DNA of 64,000 nucleotides from Alteromonadaceae bacterium M269 (GCA_004353515.1 SMNZ01000007.1:186001-250000); one strand, 5' to 3'. Counted from the first letter of the stretch, positions 27,208 to 37,027 are shown. Notes: a model not told the origin generated them from the letters alone. Translations and numbers: made by a program.

Positions 27208-28872
27208 TTAGCGCCCCTTCAGTGAGAAGTAATCGGCGTGTTGTTTCAGCTCACTGGCTAGTTTGTTTAACCCATTAGCAACTTCGCTATTCTTATCGAG
27301 GAAGTGATTAGCCGAGTCGGCCATATCTCCAGCCGTTTTGGAGGCTTCAACGATCTGACTAGCAACATAGTCGATAGACTTAATCTGACTCATTGACGCT
27401 TCGACAACTTTCCCAACATTGGCACTTGAGCTAGCGGCTTGCTGTTCAATAGCTTGCAGTAACTGCGTCGAATGCACCGTCAGCTCCAAGCCTTTCTCGA
27501 TCTGAGGAAGGCTTCGCTCCATAATTTGCATGGTACTTCCTGTCTCTTTCTGAACCTCAGACAGCATGACTTCAATTTCTGACGTCGCCTCACCTGTTCT
27601 ACCCGCCAGGTTACGGACTTCATCGGCAACAACGGCGAAACCTCTACCAAGTTCTCCGGCTCTCGCTGCTTCAATCGCAGCATTCAACGCTAGGAGATTA
27701 GTTTGATCTGAGATATCGCTAATAACATTGGTAATGCCACCGATGTCTCGAGTCCGCTGCTCTAGCTTTTGAATTTTCTCTACCGCATCAGACACAACAC
27801 CCAATACCTTTCGAATTTCTTCTTCCGTTGCTTTAAGTTCAGTATTACCTCGCTCAGATGCTGCTAACGTATCGTCGGAATGTTGTTTAGTCTCTTCAAG
27901 CAACGATGATATATGGCCGTTGATATTTTTAACGTCTTCAAGCTTATGCGTGGCACTCTCAACAATGCGATTCTGTTGTTGAGTGTAGTTCAGCAATTCA
28001 GTTGAGCCTTCTGACGCTGTGTTAGTTTGTAAATTGATGCTACTTGAGGCTTGTGAGATCCCAAATATCGTTTCTCGTAATTGCCCTTGCATCTTGGCTA
28101 AGCTACCCAGAACACTGCATTCACCACCCGTAGCCTCTTGCGGTTTGAGCTCTTGGCTTAAATCACCTTCGGCCATGTTCCGCAAAATACGCGCGATTTC
28201 GTTTGGTTCTCCTCCCAACGAACGACTTAAGGTAATAACGATAAAGATAACAATGAGGGAGCCAAATACGACTGAAACAGCGGTAGTGGTATACATCATG
28301 CCGGAGAAAGCTTGGCTCTTTTCTCGAACTAGAGCAGTCTCAGCGACATTCTTTTCTTCTTGAAGATCAATGAACTGATTAATAACCGCTAGCCAGTCAA
28401 TAAAAGCCGGACGCGCTTGCTCAAGTAAAATGCGGTTAGCCGCTCCAATATCACCTTGTAACCTGAGGTTAATCACCTGCTCAACGAGCGGTAAGGTTCT
28501 TCTCTCGACCTGCTTAATTGAGTTAAGAATACGGGTTTCATTACTCGACGAGTTTCCAGCCATAATGCTGTCGAGTGGTCCGGATGATTTGATATAAAAC
28601 GCTTCAAGTTCTCTGATTTCGTCGATGGAGCTCTGAACATCTTCAGCCCGTTCAAATAAAACAACATCTCTGATGGCGATTGCTCTATCATGAACACTGC
28701 CACGGAAGTTAATGGCATAGCGCTGTTTCACCGCATTAACTTCATTGATAACGCGCATTTTCTCATCAATAAAGGTTACATTTCGGGCACCAACAACGGT
28801 AATGCCAATCATGAGTGCAAGTACGAAGGCAAATCCGAGAAATAAACGGACTTTTATGGATATTTTATTCAT
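27208..28872 (-). CDS. Methyl-accepting chemotaxis protein
   Basis: This 554-residue receptor has an N-terminal membrane segment ([20 protein letters not shown]), a four-helix-bundle periplasmic sensor to about residue 185, a second membrane segment (about 190-215) and a HAMP region with [13 protein letters not shown]. The cytoplasmic signalling hairpin carries the conserved tip [19 protein letters not shown]. It senses an unknown ligand and signals to CheA-CheW. It is convergent with the CrsR-like gene (16 bp) and divergent from a paralogous receptor at 29399, with which it shares the domain plan and many segments ([14 protein letters not shown]). Confidence 0.95.
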   Translation of the reverse strand: MNKISIKVRLFLGFAFVLALMIGITVVGARNVTFIDEKMRVINEVNAVKQRYAINFRGSVHDRAIAIRDVVLFERAEDVQSSIDEIRELEAFYIKSSGPLDSIMAGNSSSNETRILNSIKQVERRTLPLVEQVINLRLQGDIGAANRILLEQARPAFIDWLAVINQFIDLQEEKNVAETALVREKSQAFSGMMYTTTAVSVVFGSLIVIFIVITLSRSLGGEPNEIARILRNMAEGDLSQELKPQEATGGECSVLGSLAKMQGQLRETIFGISQASSSINLQTNTASEGSTELLNYTQQQNRIVESATHKLEDVKNINGHISSLLEETKQHSDDTLAASERGNTELKATEEEIRKVLGVVSDAVEKIQKLEQRTRDIGGITNVISDISDQTNLLALNAAIEAARAGELGRGFAVVADEVRNLAGRTGEATSEIEVMLSEVQKETGSTMQIMERSLPQIEKGLELTVHSTQLLQAIEQQAASSSANVGKVVEASMSQIKSIDYVASQIVEASKTAGDMADSANHFLDKNSEVANGLNKLASELKQHADYFSLKGR

Positions 28873-29290
28873 GTAGCTTTGCTTTCACCTAAAAGTATTA
28901 TAAATAGCTATAATAATACTATTAAATATTTTTGTTTATATTAAGTGATACAAAAGTGATACCGAAATAGTCTTGTGATAGACAATGAAAAAAAGCTATT
29001 AACTTAATCAGAATTTGTAATGAGTATTTTAGCTACCAAAGTAATATTTATATTACTCCTTCATATAAATCAATAACTTATAGACAATGCAAGCGCTTTA
29101 ATACTAGTATAAGTGCCTATATACCGTTAGGTTCTACGGGCGAAAAAACGCCATACTGGTTACTAAATATGCTGCCAGTGTGCCTGAATAAGCGGTAAAC
29201 AACATGGCGAAGCAGCAACCGTTTGTATAGGATTCTGCGCCAACCAGTTAAGGCAGCTGCAATTTGGTCGATAAGTTAGTGAAATGACGA
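28873..29290. other. Gap between divergent chemoreceptor genes, possibly structured
   Basis: There is no gene in this stretch. The first 200 bp are AT-rich. The second half holds several inverted repeats: ACTGGTT (29155-29161) with AACCAGT (29242-29248), and GCTGCC (29171-29176) with GGCAGC (29252-29257). These two pairings interlock as in a pseudoknot. A short GGCG-A6-CGCC hairpin lies near 29139-29152. It does not match a c-di-GMP (GEMM) riboswitch core. Confidence 0.3.
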
Positions 29291-29310
29291 ATACTTTCCT
29301 ACACTTAACT

Positions 29311-29336
29311 GAAAGTATCGCTTCACAAGACGATAA
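29311..29336 (+). promoter_or_regulatory. Candidate sigma-28 (FliA) promoter
   Basis: GAAAGTAT (29311-29318), a 10-bp spacer and GACGATAA (29329-29336) resemble the FliA consensus TAAAGTTT-N11-GCCGATAA, with 6/8 and 7/8 matches. It lies about 63 bp before the receptor start at 29399. The elements also sit in two adjacent hairpins (29291-29318 and 29320-29343). Confidence 0.4.
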
Positions 29337-29398
29337 GTGAAGCGCACTCCATACGTCATGCTGTTTTTTAATGTTTTAATTAATATCGGAAAATTACT

Positions 29399-31048
29399 AT
29401 GAGTTTTATTAATCAGTTAACGGTTAAAGGCAGATTGACTCTCGGCTTTAGCGCAGTCTTACTTATGATAGTGCTCTTGACGATAGTCGGTATCTTCAAA
29501 GTGAATTACATTGATAATGCACTAACTGAAATAACTGATATCAACTCATTAAAACAACGACACGCAATCAACTATCGAGGCAGTGTTCACGACAGAGCAA
29601 TCGCCATTCGTGACGTTATCCAAGCCCGAAACGATAGCGAGCTTCAGGTCTTTGTTAAAGAGATCCGTGATCTGGAAGTCTTTTACGAAGAGTCTGAAAA
29701 CCGTATGCAGCAAATGATCTCCAGCGGAATTCCGTTTACATCCCAAGAAAGGACTATTCTCTCGGACATTGATAAAGCTCAAACGAAAACCTTGGCGATC
29801 GTTAAAAACATCTTCGACATGCAGAAAATGCAACAAAGAGAAGAGCTAAGAGGCATCCTTTTAGATGAAGGCCGCCCCGCGTTTATCGAGTGGTTAGCCG
29901 CTATTAATCGATTTATTGATTACCAAGAAGCACAGAACAAAGTTGCCACTGAAATGGCTAGGGGTCATGCCGGTAGCTTCCAATATATTATGCTGATCGT
30001 CAGCGCTATCGCGATTGCAATTGGTTTAATAGTGGGTTATGCCATACAGAATAGCCTCTACTGTTCACTCGGAGGAGAGCCTAATGAAGCTGCGCGTTCG
30101 CTCAATACCATTTCTGAGGGTGATTTAACCAAGACGATTGCGACATCACACAGCACCAGCATGTTGTCTTCCATGGCTCGTATGCAACAGAAACTCAGAG
30201 CAATTGTTGCTGACATCATGAAAGCGTCAGACGATTTACACCAACAATCAAATTCAGTAGCGTCAGGCTCGCAACAGATTTTTGATGCAGCTCAGCGTCA
30301 GCAAGTACTTACCTCGCAAACAAATGAAAACTTGCGAGAAATGAAAGAGAGTGTTGCGCAGGTGTCGGAAAGAGCGTCACAGAATAAAGAAAACGCTATG
30401 GGCATGGTTGAACGTGCAAACAATGGTTTAGAAGCGATTAGCACCAGTGCTAGCACCATGGAAAAAGTTACCGTTGAGGTGAGCAAAACTGTTCAACAGA
30501 TTAGCCACCTTGAAGAGTTAGCAAACCAAATTGGCGGTATCACCAGCGTTATCAACAGTGTTTCTGATCAAACTAACCTCCTTGCACTAAACGCGGCTAT
30601 TGAAGCAGCACGTGCAGGTGAATCGGGACGCGGATTCGCGGTTGTTGCAGATGAAGTTCGTCAACTAGCCTTGAGAACCAGTGAAGCAACGGCTGAAATT
30701 GCAAGTACAGTAGAAAAAGTACAAAGCGAAACGGCACAAGCGGTTCACTCGATGCAAGACACGCTTCCTCATGTAGAAGAAGGTAAGGAACGTACCTTGA
30801 AGGCGATGGAGTTACTGCAAGAAATCGAACAACACGCAACACATTTACTTTCAAACGCAGATGTTAATGCGAGGTCAGCGTTAGCACAGTCTGAAAGAAT
30901 CAATACCATTACAGAAGTGGTTACTGAGTTAGATGGCATGTCTAAGGATTCACTGCAGTCGCTAGATGGCACTAAGTCTTCATTAGAGTCTCTCAATGGA
31001 TTAGCTCAAAGACTGACTAATGATGTGGGCTTCTTCAAGCTCAGCTAA
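29399..31048 (+). CDS. Methyl-accepting chemotaxis protein (paralogue)
   Basis: This 549-residue receptor has the same plan as the divergent one: membrane segment [19 protein letters not shown] region near 14-34, helical sensor with [16 protein letters not shown], second membrane segment (about 195-215), HAMP with [13 protein letters not shown], and signalling tip [19 protein letters not shown]. Sensor and C-terminal parts differ, so the pair probably arose by duplication and sense different ligands. CGGAAAA lies before the start. A FliA-like promoter candidate lies upstream. Confidence 0.95.
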   Translation: MSFINQLTVKGRLTLGFSAVLLMIVLLTIVGIFKVNYIDNALTEITDINSLKQRHAINYRGSVHDRAIAIRDVIQARNDSELQVFVKEIRDLEVFYEESENRMQQMISSGIPFTSQERTILSDIDKAQTKTLAIVKNIFDMQKMQQREELRGILLDEGRPAFIEWLAAINRFIDYQEAQNKVATEMARGHAGSFQYIMLIVSAIAIAIGLIVGYAIQNSLYCSLGGEPNEAARSLNTISEGDLTKTIATSHSTSMLSSMARMQQKLRAIVADIMKASDDLHQQSNSVASGSQQIFDAAQRQQVLTSQTNENLREMKESVAQVSERASQNKENAMGMVERANNGLEAISTSASTMEKVTVEVSKTVQQISHLEELANQIGGITSVINSVSDQTNLLALNAAIEAARAGESGRGFAVVADEVRQLALRTSEATAEIASTVEKVQSETAQAVHSMQDTLPHVEEGKERTLKAMELLQEIEQHATHLLSNADVNARSALAQSERINTITEVVTELDGMSKDSLQSLDGTKSSLESLNGLAQRLTNDVGFFKLS

Positions 31049-31083
31049 TCAAGTAACAAGTATCTTTAAGTGCAGTTGAAGCA

Positions 31084-31260
31084 TCAGCCTTTTTCTGCAC
31101 TCAAGGCTTCAATCTCTTTCCAAATACTCTCCGCTTCAGCGGTTAACATCGAATAGGTTTTGATATCTCCTTTTCGCTGCGCCAGCATCGCTTCAGTGGA
31201 TTTCTTATCGTAAATTTTTCTTAGTTTCTTTGTGGGGTCAGACTTTAAAAAACCGAACAT
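31084..31260 (-). CDS. Small DUF6435 (Lacal_2735)-type protein
   Basis: This 58-residue ORF starts MFGFLKSDPTKKLRK and continues with helical AMLAQRKGDIKTYSMLTAEA and EIEALSAEKG. The pattern of a short MFGF(F/L)K start, a Lys-rich helix and a GDI-Y--L--EAE repeat fits small cytoplasmic proteins of the Lacal_2735/DUF6435 family, whose function is unknown. It sits between the 3' end of the second chemoreceptor gene and ubiI, with a plausible AGAGG about 10 bp before the ATG. Confidence 0.7.
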   Translation of the reverse strand: MFGFLKSDPTKKLRKIYDKKSTEAMLAQRKGDIKTYSMLTAEAESIWKEIEALSAEKG

Positions 31261-31350
31261 GCTTACCTCTAGTTAATAGAATACCAATCCACAGCTAGAG
31301 ATTACGACTAAAAAGAAATTTAAGATCAGCGTTGCTAAGCTCTGTCACTC

Positions 31351-32529
31351 CTAACTAACGCCCATTGCCTGCATAATGATTTTTTGCTTCAACGCAGGCA
31401 GTTGATTAACGGCAGTAAGCCCGACACCTCGAACAAGTTTGAGCAAGGGATTCTCACCGTGGAATAAACGTTTAAACCCTTCCATAGTCGCTATCATTTT
31501 GACGGCTTCGTTTTTGCTTTCTCTCTCAAAAGAGCGGAGGTTTTTCACTTCTCCGATATCCAGTTGTTGTTCCGTCAAAGCAATCAGCTTTTTCGCTAGT
31601 GCACCAGCTTCGAGTATTCCCAAGTTGGCCCCTTGCCCAGCTAGTGGGTGAATGGTATGCGCGGCATCTCCCAACACAATCTGTCTAGGCTTCAACCACT
31701 GTCGCGTATAACGCATAGTTAAAGGAAAGCTTTGACGCTGACTAACGACTTCAGTGACACCCAATTTATTATCAAAAGCGGCTGTTAACGCTCGACCAAA
31801 TTGAACGCCATCCAGCGATAATAAATCTGCTGCTTTAACGGTATCTTGTGACCAAACGATGGAACAAAGGTGTTCGTCCCATAAAGGAAGTAATGCTAAT
31901 GGACCGGCTTCAGTAAATACTTGTCGCGCACATTGTTGATGAGGTAAAGCCGTTTTGACTGTAGCAACAATGGCAGTTTGTTCATAATCCCAAAACGTTT
32001 GCGGCATATTGGCTTGTTGCCGAACCTTAGACTGTCCGCCGTCGGCACCAACCAAGAGGCGAGCAGACAAAATCTCTCCATTCTGTGTTTGAATAAAACA
32101 TCCGTGATCATTCACATCAACTTTAACGACACTATCTGGCGTCAAGAAGGTAATATGCTCACTTTGCTTAGCGACTGCTAATAAGCTATTGGTGATAACG
32201 GCGTTCTCGACGATATGACCCAAGTTGTCCTGATTCACTTGTTGATGATCAAAATCAATACTCGCAAAGCTATCTTTATCCCAAACATGCATATGCGTGT
32301 ATGCCTGAGCTCGGCTTGCCAGAACCAACGGCCAGACATCCAAAGACTCAAATACTTTCTGTGATGCGACATTGATAGCACTGACTCTAAGCTCCGGTTC
32401 ATCGCTGAGTTCATAAATCTCGGCTTTAGGATCAACAATAGCTACAGTTAACCCGCTGGATTTAAGCGCTAACGCCAATGTAAGGCCGACCATACCAGCC
32501 CCACTGATAACAAGATCAAAACTTTGCAC
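31351..32529 (-). CDS. ubiI: FAD-dependent ubiquinone-biosynthesis hydroxylase (VisC/UbiI type)
   Basis: This 392-residue flavoprotein monooxygenase has GAGMVGLTLALAL as the FAD-binding start, VGADGGQSKVR (DG motif) and GDAAHTIHPLAGQGANLG near the C-terminus. UbiI hydroxylates C5 of the ubiquinone ring precursor. The start is GTG, since no in-frame ATG precedes the FAD motif; AAGG lies 6 nt upstream. It follows ubiH by 15 bp in the pepP-ubiH-ubiI order known from E. coli. UbiF-type activity cannot be excluded from sequence alone. Confidence 0.9.
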   Translation of the reverse strand: MQSFDLVISGAGMVGLTLALALKSSGLTVAIVDPKAEIYELSDEPELRVSAINVASQKVFESLDVWPLVLASRAQAYTHMHVWDKDSFASIDFDHQQVNQDNLGHIVENAVITNSLLAVAKQSEHITFLTPDSVVKVDVNDHGCFIQTQNGEILSARLLVGADGGQSKVRQQANMPQTFWDYEQTAIVATVKTALPHQQCARQVFTEAGPLALLPLWDEHLCSIVWSQDTVKAADLLSLDGVQFGRALTAAFDNKLGVTEVVSQRQSFPLTMRYTRQWLKPRQIVLGDAAHTIHPLAGQGANLGILEAGALAKKLIALTEQQLDIGEVKNLRSFERESKNEAVKMIATMEGFKRLFHGENPLLKLVRGVGLTAVNQLPALKQKIIMQAMGVS

Positions 32530-32544
32530 TATATACCTTACACT

Positions 32545-33741
32545 TTACCTGTTACTTATTTGCCCCATCGCCTGACGCGCCAACGGCCTTTTAAGCGATG
32601 TTAAAAACTGCATAGCGAACAGCCCTAGATTTCTTCCGATAACGAAAGGGATATGTTGATTTGAAAAAACACTGACTAAGCCATCAGTCATACTGACTAC
32701 ACGCTTTTGATCGGCCAACCTGGCTTGCTGATAAGCATTGAGTAACTCAAATCGTCCAATGTCATCAGCACTGTGGTTAACGATCTGCTTAACAAGCTCA
32801 TCAATATCTCTAAGTCCCAGGTTTAACCCCTGCCCCGCAATAGGGTGAATAGTATGAACCGCATTTCCAACTAAGGCGCACCTGTGTCCAACCGTATTTG
32901 GCATGGTGACTAACTTAAGCGGGAAGCTTTGACGTTGACTGCATTGTTCAAAGATACCGGCTCGATATCCAAACGCTTCCTGAAGTTCAACAAGGAAATC
33001 CGCGTCGGTCATAGAAAGTAAGTCTTCTTGTTCGCCAGCTTTGAGACTCCATACAACCGAGTAATCTCTCTCACCTAACGGTAAGAGTGCGAGTGGGCCA
33101 TCCTGTGTAAATCGTTCATAAGCTGTTCCATGATGAGGCTTATTAGCTCTGATATTAGTAACTAAAGCTACCTGCTGATATTGCTTCTGTTGCGTAACAA
33201 AGCCCAATTTTTTGCGTGTATCAGACTCTCCGCCTTCGGCCACAACGAGCAACTTGGTCTCTAATTGCTCATGCTCGGTTTCAATCAGGATCTGTGATTC
33301 TTTTTGTTGGAGTGTTTTAACACTATCAGGGCGAAGCCAAGTGACTTTTGCTTCTTTGAGCTCTTGTTCCAACTTATGCAACAAAGGAGACAAGCCACAA
33401 ACATATCCCAGCGCAGGCACATTATACTCAGCGGAACTCAACTCACACTGCCCCAAATGTCCTCGGTCAGAGACATGAATATGATCTATGGGCGTGACGA
33501 TTTGGCGCAAGCTTTCAGCAACACCCAGTGATTTCAGAAACTCCCATGACTGTTCCGCTAACGCAACGACGCGAGCGTCGCTAACATCAGCTTGAGTAGC
33601 CGAAGCTTGTTCTATTCGATACTCAGTCTCAGGTTGCTTCTCTACAATGGCAATCTTGAGCTGAGTTTGTTGTGCCAAAGCCAGTGCCAGTGAACAACCT
33701 GCAACACCACCTCCAGCAACAACGAGATCAAACTGCTGCAC
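32545..33741 (-). CDS. ubiH: FAD-dependent 2-octaprenyl-6-methoxyphenol hydroxylase
   Basis: UbiH is a flavin monooxygenase of ubiquinone synthesis. It has FDLVVAGGGVAGCSLALAL (FAD binding), VAEGGESDTRK and GNAVHTIHPIAGQGLNLG, whose GNA start is typical of UbiH rather than UbiI. I chose GTG at 33741 because AAGG lies 6 nt upstream, the same layout as ubiI. An ATG at 33747 directly abuts AAGG and upstream starts at 33765 or 33783 lack a ribosome site. The gene overlaps the 3' end of pepP. Confidence 0.92.
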   Translation of the reverse strand: MQQFDLVVAGGGVAGCSLALALAQQTQLKIAIVEKQPETEYRIEQASATQADVSDARVVALAEQSWEFLKSLGVAESLRQIVTPIDHIHVSDRGHLGQCELSSAEYNVPALGYVCGLSPLLHKLEQELKEAKVTWLRPDSVKTLQQKESQILIETEHEQLETKLLVVAEGGESDTRKKLGFVTQQKQYQQVALVTNIRANKPHHGTAYERFTQDGPLALLPLGERDYSVVWSLKAGEQEDLLSMTDADFLVELQEAFGYRAGIFEQCSQRQSFPLKLVTMPNTVGHRCALVGNAVHTIHPIAGQGLNLGLRDIDELVKQIVNHSADDIGRFELLNAYQQARLADQKRVVSMTDGLVSVFSNQHIPFVIGRNLGLFAMQFLTSLKRPLARQAMGQISNR

Positions 33742-35086
33742 TGACATCCTTAACAACTTTTGCATCAGATGAGGTGTTGCCACTCATTAAGGCTTCAATA
33801 GCTTCGATACTCTTGGGAGCTTTTTCCGTTAAGTTTTTATAGCCTTGTTCAGTAATCAGAATGTTATCCTCAATACGGATACCAATCCTTTTCCACTGAT
33901 CATCAACCGAAGATGAAGCACTGATATAAATACCTGGCTCTACCGTCAATACCATGCCAGGTTCTAATGGCCGTTCACTACCTTTGTGTTGATAGCTACC
34001 TACATCGTGAACGTCTAAACCTAGCCAATGACCTAACCCATGCATAAAGTAAGCTCGGTAGGTTTGCTCTTTAATATTTTCTTCTAGCGTGCCATTGAGA
34101 ATGCCTAAATCAATCAACCCTTGCGTAATCACTTCGATTGCAACATCTGTGGCTGCTTTCAGTGTTACGCCCGGTTTAATCACATTCAACGCGGCTAATT
34201 GCGCATCTAACACTAATTGATAGAGTATCTTTTGTGGTTCGCTAAAACGACCAGATACAGGGAATGTACGGGTAATGTCAGCAGCATAACCTTGATATTC
34301 AGCACCAGCATCAATTAATACTAAATCCCCATCGTTCAGTTTGTCAGTATTCTCTGTGTAATGAAGAATACAGGCGTTTTCTCCTGCTCCAACGATACTG
34401 TTATAAGCGGCAGAGCGAGCACCGTGATAAGCAAATTGATGTAAAATCTCTGCTTCCAACTGATATTCAAAAATACCAGGAGCCGCATGATTCATCGCTC
34501 GAATATGTGCTTCAACGGAGATATCCGCTGCTTTTTGCATAACCGCTATTTCCGCTTCACTTTTAAATAAGCGCATTTCATGCAGAAGGGGCCTAAGATC
34601 AATAATACTTGAAGGCGCGGTACGCTTTTGTTTAGGTGCATTACGCAAGCTTTCGAGCAATGAAAAAACAAGTTCATCCGCTTCAGCATTATGTCCTTGA
34701 GCAAAGTAGATACTGTCTAAACCATTGAGTACTTCTTCAAGCAACTCTTCGATATCATCTAATCCAAACGCTTGCTCTACTGCAAAGCTTTGCTCAGCTT
34801 TTTCGGGACCATAGCGACGACCATGCCATATCTCAGCCTGCTCATCTTTTTCCTGACATATCAGCATAGGGCTGGGGCAGCCATCCTTATTACTAATCAC
34901 CAGCCAAGCGTTAGGTTCTGGGAAGCCGCACAGATAATGAAAGTCGCTGTCTTGGCGAAACGTGTATTCAGTGTCGCGGCTTCTGGTTACCAGTGATGCA
35001 GCAGGAATAAGCGCAGCACTGTTGTCGGCCATCTGTGCCAATAGCTTTTGGCATCGTGTTTGATACTCTTGATGCTCAAAAAACAT
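33728..35086 (-). CDS. pepP: Xaa-Pro aminopeptidase
   Basis: This 452-residue M24B metallopeptidase removes N-terminal residues preceding proline. An AMP_N domain (about 1-150) precedes the pita-bread catalytic domain. Metal ligands appear as Asp in VLIDAGAEYQGYAADITRTF (two), His in HGLGHWLGLDVHD, Glu in LTVEPGIYI and Glu in GIRIEDNILI. It lies in the ygfB-pepP-ubiH-ubiI cluster. Its ATG overlaps the ygfB stop by one base (TAATG), and its 3' end overlaps ubiH, so the cluster is translationally coupled. Confidence 0.96.
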   Translation of the reverse strand: MFFEHQEYQTRCQKLLAQMADNSAALIPAASLVTRSRDTEYTFRQDSDFHYLCGFPEPNAWLVISNKDGCPSPMLICQEKDEQAEIWHGRRYGPEKAEQSFAVEQAFGLDDIEELLEEVLNGLDSIYFAQGHNAEADELVFSLLESLRNAPKQKRTAPSSIIDLRPLLHEMRLFKSEAEIAVMQKAADISVEAHIRAMNHAAPGIFEYQLEAEILHQFAYHGARSAAYNSIVGAGENACILHYTENTDKLNDGDLVLIDAGAEYQGYAADITRTFPVSGRFSEPQKILYQLVLDAQLAALNVIKPGVTLKAATDVAIEVITQGLIDLGILNGTLEENIKEQTYRAYFMHGLGHWLGLDVHDVGSYQHKGSERPLEPGMVLTVEPGIYISASSSVDDQWKRIGIRIEDNILITEQGYKNLTEKAPKSIEAIEALMSGNTSSDAKVVKDVSAAV

Positions 35087-35655
35087 TAGTGCAGCTTTTC
35101 CTTGTCAGTTTTTTGTGTGTCTGGTGCTTTCGCGAACTCTGAGAAACATAACATAGCCGACACTCGAACATATTCGGCCACTTCAGTCAGTGCTTGTTCC
35201 GAGTCTTCATCATCTGACATTTCATCGTCCATACGGCTGATGTCAGCGAGATCTTCAATCACTTCGCGCACATCATCGCTCGCTTGAGATAGATCATTTT
35301 GATAAAGTCCAAAGCCTAACAAGAACCCCTGCACCCAATAAATAAGTGCTTGTCCGCGAAGATTAATCTCAGAATCATCATCAGGCAGATAAAGGCCTAA
35401 AGAAAAGTCAGACTCCGCCAGCTGCTCACAGCTTTGTTGAAAGACACCATTCAGTTGTTCTTCAACTTGTTGCGGGAAAGGTTCGCCTTGGTTGACGAAG
35501 TCACAAAGCGCGTCGCTCCAATCCATAGATTGCATAGACATACCACCTGCCAACATACCAACCAACATACCTTGGATTTCCGCTGGCTCAGTCGATATGT
35601 CATGCGTTTCCAACGCTAGTGAAACACTTTGATAATTTGTGTATTCTTTGCTCAA
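35086..35655 (-). CDS. ygfB: YgfB (UPF0149) family protein
   Basis: This 189-residue YgfB-type protein has the family's helical pattern: EIQGMLVGMLAGGM, SLGLYLPDDDSEINLRG, WVQGFLLGFGL and EYVRVSAMLCFSEF. The N-terminus matches YgfB only if the TTG at 35655 is used, since the next in-frame ATG is 29 codons in. In Pseudomonas, YgfB modulates amidase (ampDh3) expression; a general role is not settled. It heads the cluster, divergent from zapA. Confidence 0.9.
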   Translation of the reverse strand: MSKEYTNYQSVSLALETHDISTEPAEIQGMLVGMLAGGMSMQSMDWSDALCDFVNQGEPFPQQVEEQLNGVFQQSCEQLAESDFSLGLYLPDDDSEINLRGQALIYWVQGFLLGFGLYQNDLSQASDDVREVIEDLADISRMDDEMSDDEDSEQALTEVAEYVRVSAMLCFSEFAKAPDTQKTDKEKLH

Positions 35656-35766
35656 TGAAGATCACTCAATGCCAATGTAATTGTATAGGCCTAATCGTAC
35701 CATTGTCTGTTGTTTGCTAGCCAGATGAATATAGTACGAACTTGACTCTAGAAAGGTTAAATCGCG

Positions 35767-36009
35767 ATGATAGAAGTTGTTATCTTTGGTAAATCGTACC
35801 GCGTAAATTGCCCTGAAGGTGAAGAGAAGGCATTGCAGGACAGTATTCAATTTTTACAGGAAGAAATCTTAGCCGCTCGCCAAGGTAGCGGGCTATCTCA
35901 GCGCGAAGATATTATCTTGATGGCAGCCCTCAACTTAAGTCATAAATACCTACTGCTCAAGCAAGAAAGTACGCCGGATGAAGATACCTTAGGCGAGTTC
36001 TTAGAGTGA
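35767..36009 (+). CDS. zapA: Cell-division protein ZapA
   Basis: This 80-residue protein starts MIEVVIFGKSYRVNCPEGEE, the ZapA beta-hairpin. IILMAALNLSHKYLLLKQE gives the alpha-helical dimer region. ZapA bundles FtsZ filaments at mid-cell. It is short compared with E. coli ZapA (about 109 residues), missing part of the C-terminal coiled coil; the stop is clear and no frameshift is evident. AGAAAGG provides the ribosome site. 6S RNA and the 5-formyl-THF cyclo-ligase gene follow, the standard gammaproteobacterial order. Confidence 0.93.
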   Translation: MIEVVIFGKSYRVNCPEGEEKALQDSIQFLQEEILAARQGSGLSQREDIILMAALNLSHKYLLLKQESTPDEDTLGEFLE

Positions 36010-36152
36010 CACTTTCTCGTATAGCTCATTATACCTTGTAGCTAAACCAACTGTACTTTGCTACAAAAAAGTGAACATTACACACCAGACACATGTTATC
36101 CTTAACACTTCAGCCGCGGTTACCGTTTTGACGAGATAACCAAAGCCGAACT

Positions 36153-36336
36153 CTGTCTCCTGGGGTGTTCGCCAGTTCAATAATGTCCCTGGCCGATGCT
36201 ATTATTTTAGGGGTTTGATTCCACTGCTATTGCGCATGCTTGACACGTATCGAGAAGCCTACGGCAATGATGATAGTCCCGCCCTGAACTTTCGGTTCAT
36301 AGGGCGACGCTGAACAGCGGCACATTCGGGAGACAA
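36153..36336 (+). ncRNA. ssrS: 6S RNA
   Basis: The region between zapA and the ygfA-type gene has the 6S layout. GTCTCC (36155-36160) and GGGTGTTCGCCAG form the 5' strand. GCGGCACATTCGGGAGAC (36317-36334) closes the stem. GAGAAGCCTACG lies on the central 3' side, and a CCCTGAACTTTCGGTTCATAGGG hairpin occupies about 36282-36304 (partly quoted as its arms). 6S RNA mimics an open promoter and binds sigma-70 RNA polymerase in stationary phase. The ends are estimated from the terminal helix. The placement directly before ygfA is conserved. Confidence 0.9.
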
Positions 36337-36355
36337 CTTACTAGAGCCTCACCCG

Positions 36356-36952
36356 ATGCAAGCCAGACAAAACCTACGCAAGCAATATCGTCAATACAGA
36401 CGAGAATTAAACCAAGAACAGCAGAACCAAGCTGCACTCAATGCTCTTGAAACCGCACTAGCTAATAAGCTACTAGTAAGAAATAATAAAATTGCTTGTT
36501 ACCTCGCTAATGATGGTGAACTTAATCTCATGCCATTGATTGAGAAGGCGTGGAGCTTGGATATTGAGGTATACCTTCCGGTTTTACACCCTTTTACTCC
36601 GGGTCATCTACTTTTTCTCTCCTACGCTAAAACATCGGTAATGACACATAATCACTACGGTATAGTCGAGCCGAAGCTGGATATTCGGAGCTTAATAAGA
36701 CCACAGCAACTCGATAGCATTTTTGTCCCTCTTGTTGCTTTTGATTCATCAGGTAATCGCTTGGGCATGGGCGGTGGATTTTACGACAGAACCTTGGCGT
36801 CAGTGATTAATCGGGATTATGCGCCGCAGTTGATTGGTGTTGCTCACGATGGACAACAAGCAGATAGTTTACCTTTTCAAACCTGGGACATCCCGATGCA
36901 GGCCATTTTGACGCCTAGCCTTGTATTAAAAATTGAAAATAAGAACTCTTAA
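36356..36952 (+). CDS. ygfA: 5-formyltetrahydrofolate cyclo-ligase
   Basis: This 198-residue 5-FTHF cyclo-ligase has RKQYRQYRRELN at the start, VPLVAFDSSGNRLGMGGGFYD for folate and nucleotide binding, and GVAHDGQQ later. It converts 5-formyl-THF to methenyl-THF with ATP, returning a storage folate to the one-carbon pool that also serves the glycine cleavage system in this window. It starts about 20 bp after 6S RNA, and cotranscription with it is known in E. coli. Confidence 0.95.
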   Translation: MQARQNLRKQYRQYRRELNQEQQNQAALNALETALANKLLVRNNKIACYLANDGELNLMPLIEKAWSLDIEVYLPVLHPFTPGHLLFLSYAKTSVMTHNHYGIVEPKLDIRSLIRPQQLDSIFVPLVAFDSSGNRLGMGGGFYDRTLASVINRDYAPQLIGVAHDGQQADSLPFQTWDIPMQAILTPSLVLKIENKNS

Positions 36953-37027
36953 AGATTTATCACTGACTCGCATTTAATCCTGATTTAGCTGTATAATCTT
37001 CGCCCATTTTTCTTCCTCGAGACAACT

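Noticed and set aside
29100-29398. c-di-GMP (GEMM) riboswitch before the chemoreceptor gene
   Set aside because: The conserved core and tetraloop receptor sequences are absent.
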